Source: Archangium lipolyticum
Lineage (GTDB): Bacteria > Myxococcota > Myxococcia > Myxococcales > Myxococcaceae
Reading direction: 5' to 3'
NCBI RefSeq assembly: GCF_024623785.1
Contig: NZ_JANKBZ010000019.1
Coordinates: 62,001-126,000, forward strand
Length of the DNA stretch: 64,000 nt
A model generated the notes under the pieces. The model worked only from the letters and a program-made list of their open reading frames with translations. It did no database searches and was not told the origin of the DNA. Within the stretch, counting starts at the first letter, position 1; every line of letters starts with the position of its first letter. This document shows positions 38,467 to 46,677 of the stretch, one piece after another. The position numbers were made by a program, and so were the translations under genes.

Positions 38467-38734
38467 GAGAGGAGAGGGTTCGCGCACGCGGCGGTCAGGG
38501 GGCAGTACCTTGCAACCCGGACGGTGTTTCGCCGTCCATGCCTCATGGCCTGTCATGCATCACTGGCCCGCTCTTCACTGTGCGCGGCCTCCCTCCCTGT
38601 CGCCGCAGCGTTGTCGACCGCGTCGGTCCTGCGAGCGACAGGGAGGGGGCCGCGCTTGAGTTGAGACGGTCCAGTCCCGAGAGCAGTACGAAGGTGCTCT
38701 CTGACCGCCGCGTGGACGGACCCTCCCTCTCTCA
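38464..38734 (+). ncRNA. Retron msr-msd RNA
   Basis: Between the SWIM gene and the reverse transcriptase lies an array of inverted repeats with the layout of a retron. The outer pair a1 (38464-38479, TGAGAGAGGAGAGGGT) and a2 (38720-38734, ACCCTCCCTCTCTCA) are complementary with one two-base difference. After a1 come a small hairpin (38519-38524 with 38532-38537) and then a long stem of 26 base pairs with two one-base bulges (38582-38608 with 38629-38655) capped by GACCG-CGT-CGGTC, the expected msd hairpin. A further hairpin lies at 38679-38701. The priming guanosine was not assigned. The size resembles the Mx162/Sa163 retrons of myxobacteria. Confidence 0.8.
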
Positions 38735-38744
38735 CTGACCCGCC

Positions 38745-40277
38745 ATGTCCTCCCAGCGCCCCCGCAGCCGACAGGAGCTGTACGACCGCATCCGCGCCAG
38801 CTCCAAGGACGAGGTCATCTTCGAGGAGATGGTGCGCCTGGGCTTCTGGCCGGAGCGCAGTGGCTCGCCCGGGGATCCCGCGGAGGTGATGCACCGGCGC
38901 AACGAGCTGCAGGGCGAGATTCGCGCGCTCGCCACGGAGCAGAGCCGGCTGGGCAACCTGGAGAGGCTGAAGCGCGAGCTGCGCAAGCGGCGGCTGGAGG
39001 AGAGCCGGCGCAAGCAGCAGGAGACGAAGGAGCGGCGCGAGCGCGAGCGGCTGGCGCGGGCCGAGGCCTGGAAGGAGCGCAAGGCGAAGGAGCTGCTCTT
39101 CCTGGGCCGGGGCGTGTCCGGAGGTCTGAGCGAGCGCACCGCGGACGAGGCGAAGCTGGCGCGCCTGGGCCTGCCGGTGCTGGCCACGCCCGAGGCGCTG
39201 GCACATGCCCTGGGGTTGAGCGTGGGCAGGCTCCGGGCGCTGTGCTTCACGCGCACCGCGTCCACCACGAGCAACTACGTGCGCTTCCTGCTGCCCAAGA
39301 AGACGGGCGGTACCCGGCTCATCTCCGCGCCTTTGCCCAGGCTGAAGGCGGCGCAGGCGTGGGTGCTGGAGAACATCCTCGAGAAGGTGCCGGTGCACGA
39401 GGCGGCCCACGGCTTCCGCGAGGGGCGCTCCATCGTCACCAACGCCCGGCCGCACGTGGGCGCGCGCGTGGTGGTGAACCTGGACCTGAAGGACTTCTTC
39501 CCCTCGGTGCTGTACCCGCGGGTGAAGGGCGTCTTCGTTCGGCTGGGCTACAGCGAGGCCACCGCCACGGTGCTGGCGCTGCTGTGCACCGAGCCGGACG
39601 TGGAAGAGGTGGAGCTGGACGGACAGCGCTACTACGTCACCCAGGGCGGGCGGCGGCTGCCCCAGGGCGCGCCCACCTCGCCCGCGCTGACGAACATCCT
39701 CTGCCGGCGGTTGGACCGGAGGCTCTCGGGCGCGGCGCGCAAGCTGGGCTTCGTCTACACGCGCTACGCGGATGACCTGACGTTCTCCGCCCACGGGCCG
39801 GAGCCTCGCGATGCCGGGGAGCTGCTGCGCTTCGTGCGCTGGCTGGTGCGGCAGGAGGACTTCACGCCGCACCCCGAGAAGACGCGCGTGTTGCGCCGGG
39901 GCCGGCAGCAGGAGGTGACGGGCGTCGTCGTCAACGACAAGCCCGGCGTGGACCGCGAGACGCTCAAGCGCTTCCGCGCGCTGTTGCACCAGCTGGAGAA
40001 GTCCGGGCCCGAGGGCAAGCGGTGGGGGCACGGCGCGGACGTCATCGCCTCGGCCGTGGGCTTCGCCAACTACGTGGCCATGGTGGACCCGGTGAAGGGC
40101 AGGGCGTTCCAGGAGAAGGCCCGGGCGCTGGAGCTGCGCTACGGACGCCGGCCCGCCGCACCTCCGCGGGCCAGGCCCACGAGTGCTCCGGCCGCCGCTC
40201 CCGTGGACAGTCCGCGGACGGAGACGGAGCAGAAGCCCGCCGAGCCTCCGAAGAAGAAGTGGTGGAAGCTGTTCTGA
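38745..40277 (+). CDS. Retron-type reverse transcriptase (Mx162-like)
   Basis: A 510-residue reverse transcriptase that makes msDNA from the adjacent msr-msd RNA. The catalytic YADD is at 341-344 (TRYADDLTFSAHG); the motif A aspartates are D247/D250 in NLDLKDFF; QGAPTSP is at 307-313; and the retron-specific VTG motif is present in QEVTGVVVN. The first 140 residues form a charged helical extension (RRLEESRRKQQETKERRER), as described for myxobacterial retron enzymes. The C-terminal 45 residues are a proline-rich tail. It starts 10 bp after a2. Retrons are antiphage devices in other bacteria; the role in myxobacteria is not settled. Confidence 0.93.
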   Translation: MSSQRPRSRQELYDRIRASSKDEVIFEEMVRLGFWPERSGSPGDPAEVMHRRNELQGEIRALATEQSRLGNLERLKRELRKRRLEESRRKQQETKERRERERLARAEAWKERKAKELLFLGRGVSGGLSERTADEAKLARLGLPVLATPEALAHALGLSVGRLRALCFTRTASTTSNYVRFLLPKKTGGTRLISAPLPRLKAAQAWVLENILEKVPVHEAAHGFREGRSIVTNARPHVGARVVVNLDLKDFFPSVLYPRVKGVFVRLGYSEATATVLALLCTEPDVEEVELDGQRYYVTQGGRRLPQGAPTSPALTNILCRRLDRRLSGAARKLGFVYTRYADDLTFSAHGPEPRDAGELLRFVRWLVRQEDFTPHPEKTRVLRRGRQQEVTGVVVNDKPGVDRETLKRFRALLHQLEKSGPEGKRWGHGADVIASAVGFANYVAMVDPVKGRAFQEKARALELRYGRRPAAPPRARPTSAPAAAPVDSPRTETEQKPAEPPKKKWWKLF

Positions 40278-40305
40278 GCCGGGGCTCGCGGTAGGTTCCG
40301 GCCGC

Positions 40306-40554
40306 GTGAACTGGAACGTCGTCTTCGTGGTGCTCGGAGCGGTGGTGCTGCTCGGGCTCATCATCTGGGTCGTGGGTGGCAACGAGGTCAGCCGCCTGCG
40401 CAACCAGTACTTCCGCAGTGTCCAACTCCCGCGCGCCCAGGCCGAGCAGTCCCTCGCGCGCCATCTCGCCAGACTCCAGGAGCGCCACCCCGGCAAGACC
40501 GAGGCCTGGTACCTCCGCCGCGTCCTGGCCGATCTGGAGCGCGACCGGCGGTGA
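40306..40554 (+). CDS. Small single-span membrane protein next to the retron
   Basis: An 82-residue protein that starts at GTG 40306. Residues about 5-25 are strongly hydrophobic (VVFVVLGAVVLLGLIIWVV), followed by a positively charged amphipathic helix (RLRNQYF, AEQSLARHLARLQERHPGK). It starts 28 bp after the reverse transcriptase stop on the same strand and so may be co-transcribed with the retron. It could be a retron accessory or an unrelated myxobacterial small protein. No family is recognised. Confidence 0.6.
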   Translation: MNWNVVFVVLGAVVLLGLIIWVVGGNEVSRLRNQYFRSVQLPRAQAEQSLARHLARLQERHPGKTEAWYLRRVLADLERDRR

Positions 40555-40563
40555 GTCTCCCGG

Positions 40564-40611
40564 TTGGCGATTGTCAGGTTCGGAGTCTATATAGTGTCCT
40601 ATGGACACTAT
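40564..40611 (+). promoter_or_regulatory. Promoter overlapped by a perfect palindromic operator
   Basis: Perfect 9-bp arms ATAGTGTCC (40591-40599) and GGACACTAT (40603-40611) flank TAT and cover the start codon of the next gene. Just upstream, TTGGCG (40564) and TATATA (40588-40593) are spaced 18 bp, which would start transcription at or near the ATG: a leaderless message with the operator over the start site. A dedicated repressor is expected; none is encoded next to it. Confidence 0.55.
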
Positions 40612-41758
40612 GATTCCGAATGACATTCAGGGCATTTCCGTGGAGGAGCGTGTCCAGGGCTCCCTGTGGGGCCTCGCCTGGGGTGACGCCCTCGGCTGTC
40701 CCGTCGAGACCTGGCGCGCCTCCTTCATCCGTCAGGTGTTCGGCGACTATGTGGAGCTGCCCTCCGAGCTGCCCCTCCAGGCACTCGCGGGCGACAAGAA
40801 GCGGCTCGAGCGGCTCCGCCCGCTGGGGCTCCACTCCGATGACACCCAGCAGGCCCTGGCCCTCGTCGCCTGCGCGCTCGAGCCGGGTGGGTGGACACGC
40901 GAGTCCTGGGCCCGCTGGCTCGTCGAGGGCATGCGCCGCAAGGCCTGGCGCGGCTACGGGCGCAACTTCCAGGTCGCCGTGTCCCAACTGGCGAAGGGCG
41001 GGGCCCCGGAGCACTCGGGGAGCGCCTCCGCCGGTATGGGCGCCGCCATGCGCGTGGCTCCCGTGGGCGCCCTGCTGCGCGATGCGCCCGCCGAGCTCGC
41101 CCGCGTGGTCATGGAGTCCTCCATGATGACCCATGCGGATCTGCGTGCCTCCGCCCTGGCCTACGCCGTGGCCTGGTCCGTGGCCGCCCTCGCGCGGGGT
41201 GAGGATGTGGCCCGCGTGCGTGCTGGCGTGGCCTCCGTGGTCCGCGAGGAGGAGACGCGCTGGCTCCAGTCGGGCTCCACGTGGAGCTTCGACCGGACCG
41301 GTGGGCACCTCGTCTCGGAGACGCTCGCCGCGCTGCTCGAAGGGCCGCTGCTCGCCCCGGAGGCCCTGCGCGAGCGCATCTCCGAGCTGGCCCGCCCCCA
41401 TCTCGCCGAGGGCTTCACCGTGGCGCACCCCAACCAGGGCTTCGCGCTCCTCGGTGGGGCTCATGGTCTGGTTCGCGCGCTCACCGCCGAGGAGGCCCCC
41501 GGTGCCGTGCTCGCGGACATCATCCAGCAGGGCTACGACACCGACACCGTCGCGGCCATCGCGGGGGGTGTTCTGGGGGCTCGGTTCGGGAGCACGTGGG
41601 TGCCTCGGGCCCGGCTGCTCGACGTGGAGCGGCTCGAGGTGTACGCCCGGGCGCTCGTGGCTCGCGGCGCACTTCCTGAGTCGCTCGACACGTTCGTGAA
41701 AAACGAAGCGGCCTGGACCGCTCACGAGAAGCGGTTCCAGGCCGGATTGGTGCGGTGA
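40601..41758 (+). CDS. ADP-ribosylglycohydrolase family protein
   Basis: A 385-residue DraG-like protein that should remove ADP-ribose from a protein or other acceptor. The dimetal ligands are visible: DALGCPVE near the N-terminus, LHSDDTQQALAL and QGYDTDTVAAIAGGVLGARFG. Length and order fit bacterial family members. The ATG at 40601 has no ribosome site, consistent with a leaderless transcript; an in-frame ATG three codons later (40610) is possible. There is no DraT-like transferase nearby. The gene starts after the small membrane protein and is probably independent of the retron. Confidence 0.88.
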   Translation: MDTMIPNDIQGISVEERVQGSLWGLAWGDALGCPVETWRASFIRQVFGDYVELPSELPLQALAGDKKRLERLRPLGLHSDDTQQALALVACALEPGGWTRESWARWLVEGMRRKAWRGYGRNFQVAVSQLAKGGAPEHSGSASAGMGAAMRVAPVGALLRDAPAELARVVMESSMMTHADLRASALAYAVAWSVAALARGEDVARVRAGVASVVREEETRWLQSGSTWSFDRTGGHLVSETLAALLEGPLLAPEALRERISELARPHLAEGFTVAHPNQGFALLGGAHGLVRALTAEEAPGAVLADIIQQGYDTDTVAAIAGGVLGARFGSTWVPRARLLDVERLEVYARALVARGALPESLDTFVKNEAAWTAHEKRFQAGLVR

Positions 41759-41789
41759 GCACCGATGCGTTCAACCCGAGGGGCGAGAT

Positions 41790-41831
41790 ACCCTCACCCC
41801 GGCCCTCTCCCGAAGGGAGAGGGAGAGGGGG
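41790..41831 (-). repeat. Interspersed palindromic repeat, copy 4 (inverted)
   Basis: Arms 41803-41811 and 41815-41823, loop GAA; here the CCCTCACCCCGG flank lies on the left, so it is inverted relative to copies 1-3. It sits between two convergent genes. Confidence 0.85.
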
Positions 41832-41834
41832 TGG

Positions 41835-42416
41835 TCAGCGCGTGCCGGCGCAGCGGGCCATCATCGCTTCCAGGTCCTGACGCGTCTGCGCGAGCGCCTC
41901 GCGCCGCAGGTCCTGGCGCAGCGCGTTCGACAGCGAGCGCGCCAGCGTCTTCACGATGGTCACCTCCTCCGCCGACCACCGCCGCTCCTTGTGGCAGTCG
42001 TCCAGCCGCAGGAAGCCCCACCACTGCCCGTTGATGTTGCCGATGTTGATCGGGCACAGCAGCACCGACTGCACCGCCTGCGCCTCCAGGTTCACCTGCA
42101 GCGGTCCCTGGATGTTGCGCACCACCTCCCATACCGGCTGCCCGCGCGAGAGCACCTCCACCCAGCCCGCCATCTGATCCTTCAGCGGGAACGTCTGCAG
42201 CAGCGGCGTCATCGGCGCCGTACCCCACACGTGCCTCAGCGGCGCCAGCCGCTTGCCCGGCATCGTCGAGGTGCTGTTCTCGTAGATGACCGCCCGGTCC
42301 ACCCCGATCGCCCGGCCCACCATCTCCATGGCCCCCATCACCGCTTGTGCCGAGAAGCCCTGCTCCACCAGCAGCTTCGAGGCCTCGGAGACCTTCGTGA
42401 ATGCTTCCAGTGACAT
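41835..42416 (-). CDS. GAF-domain protein
   Basis: A 193-residue single GAF domain. The core is seen as IGVDRAVIYENS, GWVEVLSRGQPVWEV, QSVLLCPINIGNINGQWWGFLRLDDC and the C-terminal helix EVTIVKTLARSLSNALRQ. GAF domains bind small molecules, but the ligand cannot be guessed. There is no attached kinase or output domain, so it may regulate a separate protein. It ends in front of a palindromic repeat and converges on the ADP-ribosylglycohydrolase gene. Confidence 0.83.
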   Translation of the reverse strand: MSLEAFTKVSEASKLLVEQGFSAQAVMGAMEMVGRAIGVDRAVIYENSTSTMPGKRLAPLRHVWGTAPMTPLLQTFPLKDQMAGWVEVLSRGQPVWEVVRNIQGPLQVNLEAQAVQSVLLCPINIGNINGQWWGFLRLDDCHKERRWSAEEVTIVKTLARSLSNALRQDLRREALAQTRQDLEAMMARCAGTR

Positions 42417-42493
42417 CGCATCCTCCGTTCCGACGAACCCAGGTAAAACCCGAGAGGCCTGTACGAGCCGCCTTCTTAGCGACTCGTGAGCTC

Positions 42494-42523
42494 ATTGAAC
42501 AGCAAGAACATGGCGTCTGTCAA
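42494..42523 (-). promoter_or_regulatory. Candidate sigma-70 promoter of the GAF gene
   Basis: On the minus strand TTGACA (42523-42518) and TTCAAT (42499-42494) are separated by 18 bp, giving a start about 70 bp upstream of the GAF gene in the least GC-rich part of the gap. Confidence 0.4.
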
Positions 42524-42664
42524 GTATCTCTGGATTTTCTCAGCTCGTCTGGAATTCTCCGTTCGTGCAAGGTCCACGGTTCCTGGCGGGCACGGGGGGC
42601 GGGCTCGGGCTAGCCTGTCGTCATCCGGTGCCGGCCCGTGGGCCCGGACAGGAGGTCTCGACAG

Positions 42665-43294
42665 ATGGAGAGCCTGGACTCGCGCCTGGAGCGGTTGGAG
42701 CGCCGCTGCCGTCGCCTGCAGTCCGTCACGTTCGCCGCGCTCGTATTGGGGGCGCTCGGGGTGGGCGTGGCCGCACTGCGCCCGAGGTTGCCCGCCGAGG
42801 GTGGGGAGCTGGTGGCCTCGCGCCTCACCCTGCGGGACGCGAAGGGCCACACACGCGCCACCCTCTCCGCGCAGGACGGGAGGGAGGGCGGATTGGTGCT
42901 TCACGATGCCCAGGGCCAGCCCCGCGCCTTGCTGGGCGTGGACGCCAGCGGCTCGCCCCGCCTCCGCTTCGCCACCGCCGAGGGCGCCACCCTCGCCGAG
43001 CTCACCGTGTACGCGAACGAGGCCCCACGGCTTTCACTCGGGAAGAACGGCGGCACCGAGTTCTTCTCCGTGGGGCTGCTGTCGGATGGCTCCTCGCGCC
43101 TGGAGCTGGCGGATGAGGACGGACGCCCGCGCGCCATCCTCGGCGCCGATGAGCATGGCTCTCCCGGCCTGTTGCTCGTGGACCGCAAGGGGCAACCCCG
43201 GGCCTCGCTCCGGGTGACTCCGGCGGACTCGGCGAGCCTCGTGCTCGAGGGGCGCGATGGCGAGGTGTTCCGCGCTCCCTCCTCCATCCAGTAG
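42665..43294 (+). CDS. Membrane-anchored beta-repeat protein
   Basis: A 209-residue protein with a short charged coil (SRLERLERRCRRLQ), one membrane segment (about residues 20-40) and then a repetitive beta-rich region. The unit is roughly L-x-D-x-x-G-x-P-R-A-x-L-x-x-x-x-x-G-S-P-x-L, seen in GQPRALLGVDASGSPRL, GRPRAILGADEHGSPGL and GQPRASLRVTPADSASL. AGGAGG precedes ATG 42665. The bulk should lie in the periplasm. No named family. Confidence 0.75.
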   Translation: MESLDSRLERLERRCRRLQSVTFAALVLGALGVGVAALRPRLPAEGGELVASRLTLRDAKGHTRATLSAQDGREGGLVLHDAQGQPRALLGVDASGSPRLRFATAEGATLAELTVYANEAPRLSLGKNGGTEFFSVGLLSDGSSRLELADEDGRPRAILGADEHGSPGLLLVDRKGQPRASLRVTPADSASLVLEGRDGEVFRAPSSIQ

Positions 43295-43338
43295 GCGCAG
43301 CGGGGTGGGCGCGGAGGGGGAACCTGATTACACGAGGT

Positions 43339-43375
43339 ACCCTCACCCCGTCCCTCTCCCGGTGGGAGAGGGGTA
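43339..43375 (-). repeat. Interspersed palindromic repeat, copy 5 (inverted)
   Basis: Arms 43352-43360 and 43364-43372, loop GGT, with CCCTCACCCCGT on the left. Intergenic. Confidence 0.85.
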
Positions 43376-43463
43376 TTTGCTCGGTGGAAGGCAGGGCGGA
43401 CAGGCGGGCTCGGCGTCCCGAGGGCTTCCCCGGGCCGACGGCGTCCCTACCTTCCCACGGCTT

Positions 43464-44717
43464 ATGGAATCACCACCGACGGGGGCGCAGGGGTGGGAGC
43501 GACCCGACCGCCTCAATGACCAGCATGAGATGCGCGGGCCCATGGTGCTGCCGCCCGGGTTCGAGGCCTTCCGCCATGCGCTCTACCAGTCCACCCGACT
43601 GCGGCTCGAGCCGGGGCACCGGGTGGAGCTGGTGGAGAACGGGCGCATCTTCGACGAGGTCGTCGAGGCCATCCGCCAGGCCACCGAGTCCGTCCACATC
43701 CTCGTCTTCATCTGGCGCCCGAGCGAGCCGTCGGACCGCATCGTGGAGGCGCTGTGCGAGCGCGCGCGGGCCGGAGTCGCCTGCCGTGTCATCGTGGATC
43801 CGGTGGGCAGCGAGGAGGTCCGCGGCGAGCACGACTTCGACCCGAAGGTGGAGCAGCGGCTGCGCGAGGGAGGTGTCGAGGTGCACTACTTCCGGCCCCT
43901 GTCGGGCCGGTGGCTGGGCCGGCTCCTGGGGCGCACCCACCACAAGCTCGTCATCCTCGATGGGCAGTTGGGCTTCACCGGGGGCTTCGGCATCTGGAAG
44001 TCGTGGCAGGGCGAGGGCGACAGTCCCGAGGAGTGGCGCGACACCAACGTGCGTGTGCAGGGCCCCGCGGTGCGCGAGATGCAGCTCGCCTTCGCGCGCA
44101 CGTGGCAGGAGTGTGGCGGTGCGCTGCTCCCGGAGAGCTGCTTCCCCGAGCTGGAGCACGAGGGCGAGGGGTACGCCGCCTTCGTGGAGAGCACGGGAGG
44201 TCATGGGCTGTCCGACGCCGAGCGCATGCTGCGCATGGTGTTCGCCGCCGCGCGCCGGAGGCTGTGGATCGCCAACGCCTACTTCACCCCGCCCAAGGCC
44301 ATCCTCGAGCAGCTGCTGGAGAAGCGGAAGCAGGGGGTGGACGTACGGGTGCTCGCGGCGGGGCCCGTGCATGACTGGCGCATCGTGCGGGCCTCGCAGC
44401 GCGCCACCTACGAGCAGATGCTGAAGGGCGGGGTGCGCATCTGGGAGTACCAGCCCTCGATGCTGCACTCGAAGACGGTGCTCGCGGACGACTGGCTGTG
44501 CACGGTGGGCTCCACCAACCTGGACGCGCTGTCGCTCCACCGGATGCGCGAGGGCTCGATTGTGGTGGCCGACCGGCGGCTCGCCTCCAAGCTGGAGAAG
44601 TGCTGGGAGCGGGACCTGGCACACGCGAAGGAGATGACGCTCGCACATGGAGGACGCACCAATCCGTGGCGGCGGTTCGCGCGGCGGGTGACGCAGTTGC
44701 TGGCCGTGGACCGTTAG
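43464..44717 (+). CDS. Phospholipase D-family cardiolipin synthase-like enzyme
   Basis: A 417-residue protein with two HKD motifs, HHKLVILDGQLGFTGG and LHSKTVLADDWLCTVGSTN, each an H-x-K-x4-D set. The order and spacing fit bacterial cardiolipin synthases of the ClsB type, which lack N-terminal membrane spans. It would join two phosphatidyl groups at the inner membrane. The ATG at 43464 is the longest reasonable start after the repeat; ATG 43542 (MVLPPGFEAF) also leaves the domains complete. No ribosome site favours either. Confidence 0.88.
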   Translation: MESPPTGAQGWERPDRLNDQHEMRGPMVLPPGFEAFRHALYQSTRLRLEPGHRVELVENGRIFDEVVEAIRQATESVHILVFIWRPSEPSDRIVEALCERARAGVACRVIVDPVGSEEVRGEHDFDPKVEQRLREGGVEVHYFRPLSGRWLGRLLGRTHHKLVILDGQLGFTGGFGIWKSWQGEGDSPEEWRDTNVRVQGPAVREMQLAFARTWQECGGALLPESCFPELEHEGEGYAAFVESTGGHGLSDAERMLRMVFAAARRRLWIANAYFTPPKAILEQLLEKRKQGVDVRVLAAGPVHDWRIVRASQRATYEQMLKGGVRIWEYQPSMLHSKTVLADDWLCTVGSTNLDALSLHRMREGSIVVADRRLASKLEKCWERDLAHAKEMTLAHGGRTNPWRRFARRVTQLLAVDR

Positions 44718-44728
44718 GGGGGAGAGCG

Positions 44729-45412
44729 TCAGCGCGGGTTGCGCACGCCCACCTGCTGGCACATGGACAGAACGGGGCACGTGGAGCACTGGGGCCGGGT
44801 GCCCGTGCACACGTGCTTGCCGAAGGGCACCAGCAGCCGGTTGAGCTCCACCCAGTGCGCCCGCGGCAGCTTCGCCTCCAGCGCGGCCAGTGTCTGCTCG
44901 GGCGTGCGTGCCTGGACGTAACCCCAACGGTTCGTCACCCGGTGCACGTGGATGTCCACGCTGATGCGGGCCTGCCCGCAGGCGATGCCCAGCGCCAGAT
45001 GGGCGCACTTGGGCCCCACGCCCTTGAAGGACTGGAGTACCTGCGCGTCGCACGGCAGCTCGCCGCCGAGCTCCTCCACGGTGCGGACGGCGATGGCGTG
45101 GATCGTCGCCGACTTGGGCTCGGGGAACGTCACGGGGCGGATGAGGGCTCGGATGCGCTCGGGCCCCAGGCGGCGCATGGCCTCGGGCGTGCGAGCCTGG
45201 GCGAGCAGCCGGAGGGACACCGGCAAGGACACCTCGTCGCGCGTGCGGATGGAGAGGATGCAGGCCACGAGCTGCTCGAAGAGGCTCGCGTGGCCGCGCG
45301 CCGCCAGCTCGAACATGGCGGCGTCGGCGAAACCCTGGATGGAGTCGCGCACCCGCGCCAGCGCCACGTCGATGTCGAAGGGCTGCTTGTCCTCGCGCGG
45401 GTGCGCTTCCAT
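44729..45412 (-). CDS. nth: Endonuclease III
   Basis: A 227-residue base-excision repair glycosylase/AP lyase for oxidised pyrimidines. The helix-hairpin-helix LQSFKGVGPKCAHLAL carries catalytic Lys135, and Asp153 lies in SVDIHVHRVTNR. The four cysteines C202, C209, C212 and C218 (C-x6-C-x2-C-x5-C) form the 4Fe-4S site. The protein is slightly more divergent at the N-terminus than E. coli Nth. Start 45412 (MEAHPREDKQ) is chosen because upstream codons cover another small gene. Confidence 0.93.
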   Translation of the reverse strand: MEAHPREDKQPFDIDVALARVRDSIQGFADAAMFELAARGHASLFEQLVACILSIRTRDEVSLPVSLRLLAQARTPEAMRRLGPERIRALIRPVTFPEPKSATIHAIAVRTVEELGGELPCDAQVLQSFKGVGPKCAHLALGIACGQARISVDIHVHRVTNRWGYVQARTPEQTLAALEAKLPRAHWVELNRLLVPFGKHVCTGTRPQCSTCPVLSMCQQVGVRNPR

Positions 45413-45422
45413 GGGTTCTCGC

Positions 45423-45659
45423 CTACTGGGAGCCCGCCTTCGAGCTGCCGGGGGCGTGGACCTTGCGAGCGTCTTCCTTGCCAGGCTTGTTGGGGCCGCC
45501 ATGCGTGCCGAACTCGCCCGCGTTGCGGTGCTTGGGATACTCCTCGTCCGGCCGCCGCTCTCGGCCCTGACCCGAGACGTCACCCGAGTCGACCTTCGGG
45601 TACAGCTTCTCCTTGTCCTCGTCGGAATGCAGCTTCTCCCTGTCCTGGTCCTGTGCCAT
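45423..45659 (-). CDS. Small highly charged protein
   Basis: A 78-residue hydrophilic protein (MAQDQDREKLHSDEDKEKLY...) without hydrophobic segments or domains, rich in D, E, K, G and P. A GGGAGG-type site stands before ATG 45659. It lies 10 bp upstream of nth on the same strand and may be co-transcribed. It looks like a disordered stress-type or structural protein; no function can be given. Confidence 0.6.
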   Translation of the reverse strand: MAQDQDREKLHSDEDKEKLYPKVDSGDVSGQGRERRPDEEYPKHRNAGEFGTHGGPNKPGKEDARKVHAPGSSKAGSQ

Positions 45660-45760
45660 CGGGCACCTCCCTTTCCGGACAACATGGGGATGCTCCAGAG
45701 GGCTGGCTCCGGCTATCGCCGCGCCGCCGGGCGGGCAGGCCGACAGGCGGTCCAGGCTCG

Positions 45761-46663
45761 TCAGTCCAGGAAGCGGCGCTCCCAGCGGAGGAGTGGCTCG
45801 GAGCTCGGGCCTCCGAAGATGGGTTTGCAGTGGTAGAGGTGTGGCTCGAGGAGCCGAGCGAGCGCACGGTGCATGGGGAGCGTCTGGCCTGCTTCGATGT
45901 CTCCCACTTCTGGCTGCTCACCGAGGGTGACGAGGACGCGGTCGTCACTCATCTCCTGAATGGAGATTCCCGGGAGCGCCAGGTGCTGGCGCAGGCCGGC
46001 CACCCCTCCGAGCTTCCCGAGCACGGGCTGCCCGAGGAAGTTCATCCAATGTACCCCATCCACCCAGGTGTTCATGTGCATGTTCGCCCCGCTCCAGGCG
46101 AGGTGGACTCCCGGGTAGCGCGGGCGGATGAGCTCGAGGGCCTCATCAGGCTCTCCACGGGACGAGCAGAGGACGAAGTCCACATAGCCCGAGTTGAAGG
46201 GGAGCTCCTTCGCCATGTCGAGAGCGAGCGCACGGATGCGGTCCGGGCCCTGCTCTTCCAGGTACTCCGTGGGCATGCGCAGGTACAGGACGCTCACATC
46301 ATCCTGTCGGTAGGGCCAGGGAAGGGGGACGACATCCAGCCCCCTATAGTCCACGTGGAATCCCGCGAACCGGTGAGGGTCATCCCACATTTGTATGAAG
46401 GCGGCCGTGTCGGGCCCTGGCGCCAATGTTTTCCTGCGGGTTCTTTCCCAGGAAGCAGCGTCGAGTGGCTCGGCTTGCCCCTCACCCGTGTCGTTCCAGG
46501 CAAGCTGGTAGGGCCGAATCCGTTCACGGAAGAGTTCCAGAGCACGTATGACGGCGGGGGCGATCCGGTCGTTGGGGTGTCGCATGTAGAAGCTCATGAC
46601 CAGGGCATCACATGCGCGCAGCCCGCCGTCCTTGTCGTGGTATCGCAATCGCGGGTAGCGCAT
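45761..46663 (-). CDS. DUF3396-family immunity protein
   Basis: A 300-residue protein of the DUF3396 (type VI immunity) family; VHWMNFLGQPVLGKLGGVAGLRQHL is the clearest family signature, supported by the N-terminal block and GHxxD-free all-alpha/beta pattern. These proteins neutralise toxins with which they are co-encoded. It starts 14 bp after the stop of the lipoprotein toxin gene upstream on the same strand, the arrangement expected for a toxin-immunity pair. It should be cytoplasmic because no signal sequence is present. Confidence 0.85.
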   Translation of the reverse strand: MRYPRLRYHDKDGGLRACDALVMSFYMRHPNDRIAPAVIRALELFRERIRPYQLAWNDTGEGQAEPLDAASWERTRRKTLAPGPDTAAFIQMWDDPHRFAGFHVDYRGLDVVPLPWPYRQDDVSVLYLRMPTEYLEEQGPDRIRALALDMAKELPFNSGYVDFVLCSSRGEPDEALELIRPRYPGVHLAWSGANMHMNTWVDGVHWMNFLGQPVLGKLGGVAGLRQHLALPGISIQEMSDDRVLVTLGEQPEVGDIEAGQTLPMHRALARLLEPHLYHCKPIFGGPSSEPLLRWERRFLD

Positions 46664-46677
46664 AGGGTCCTCTCGTT

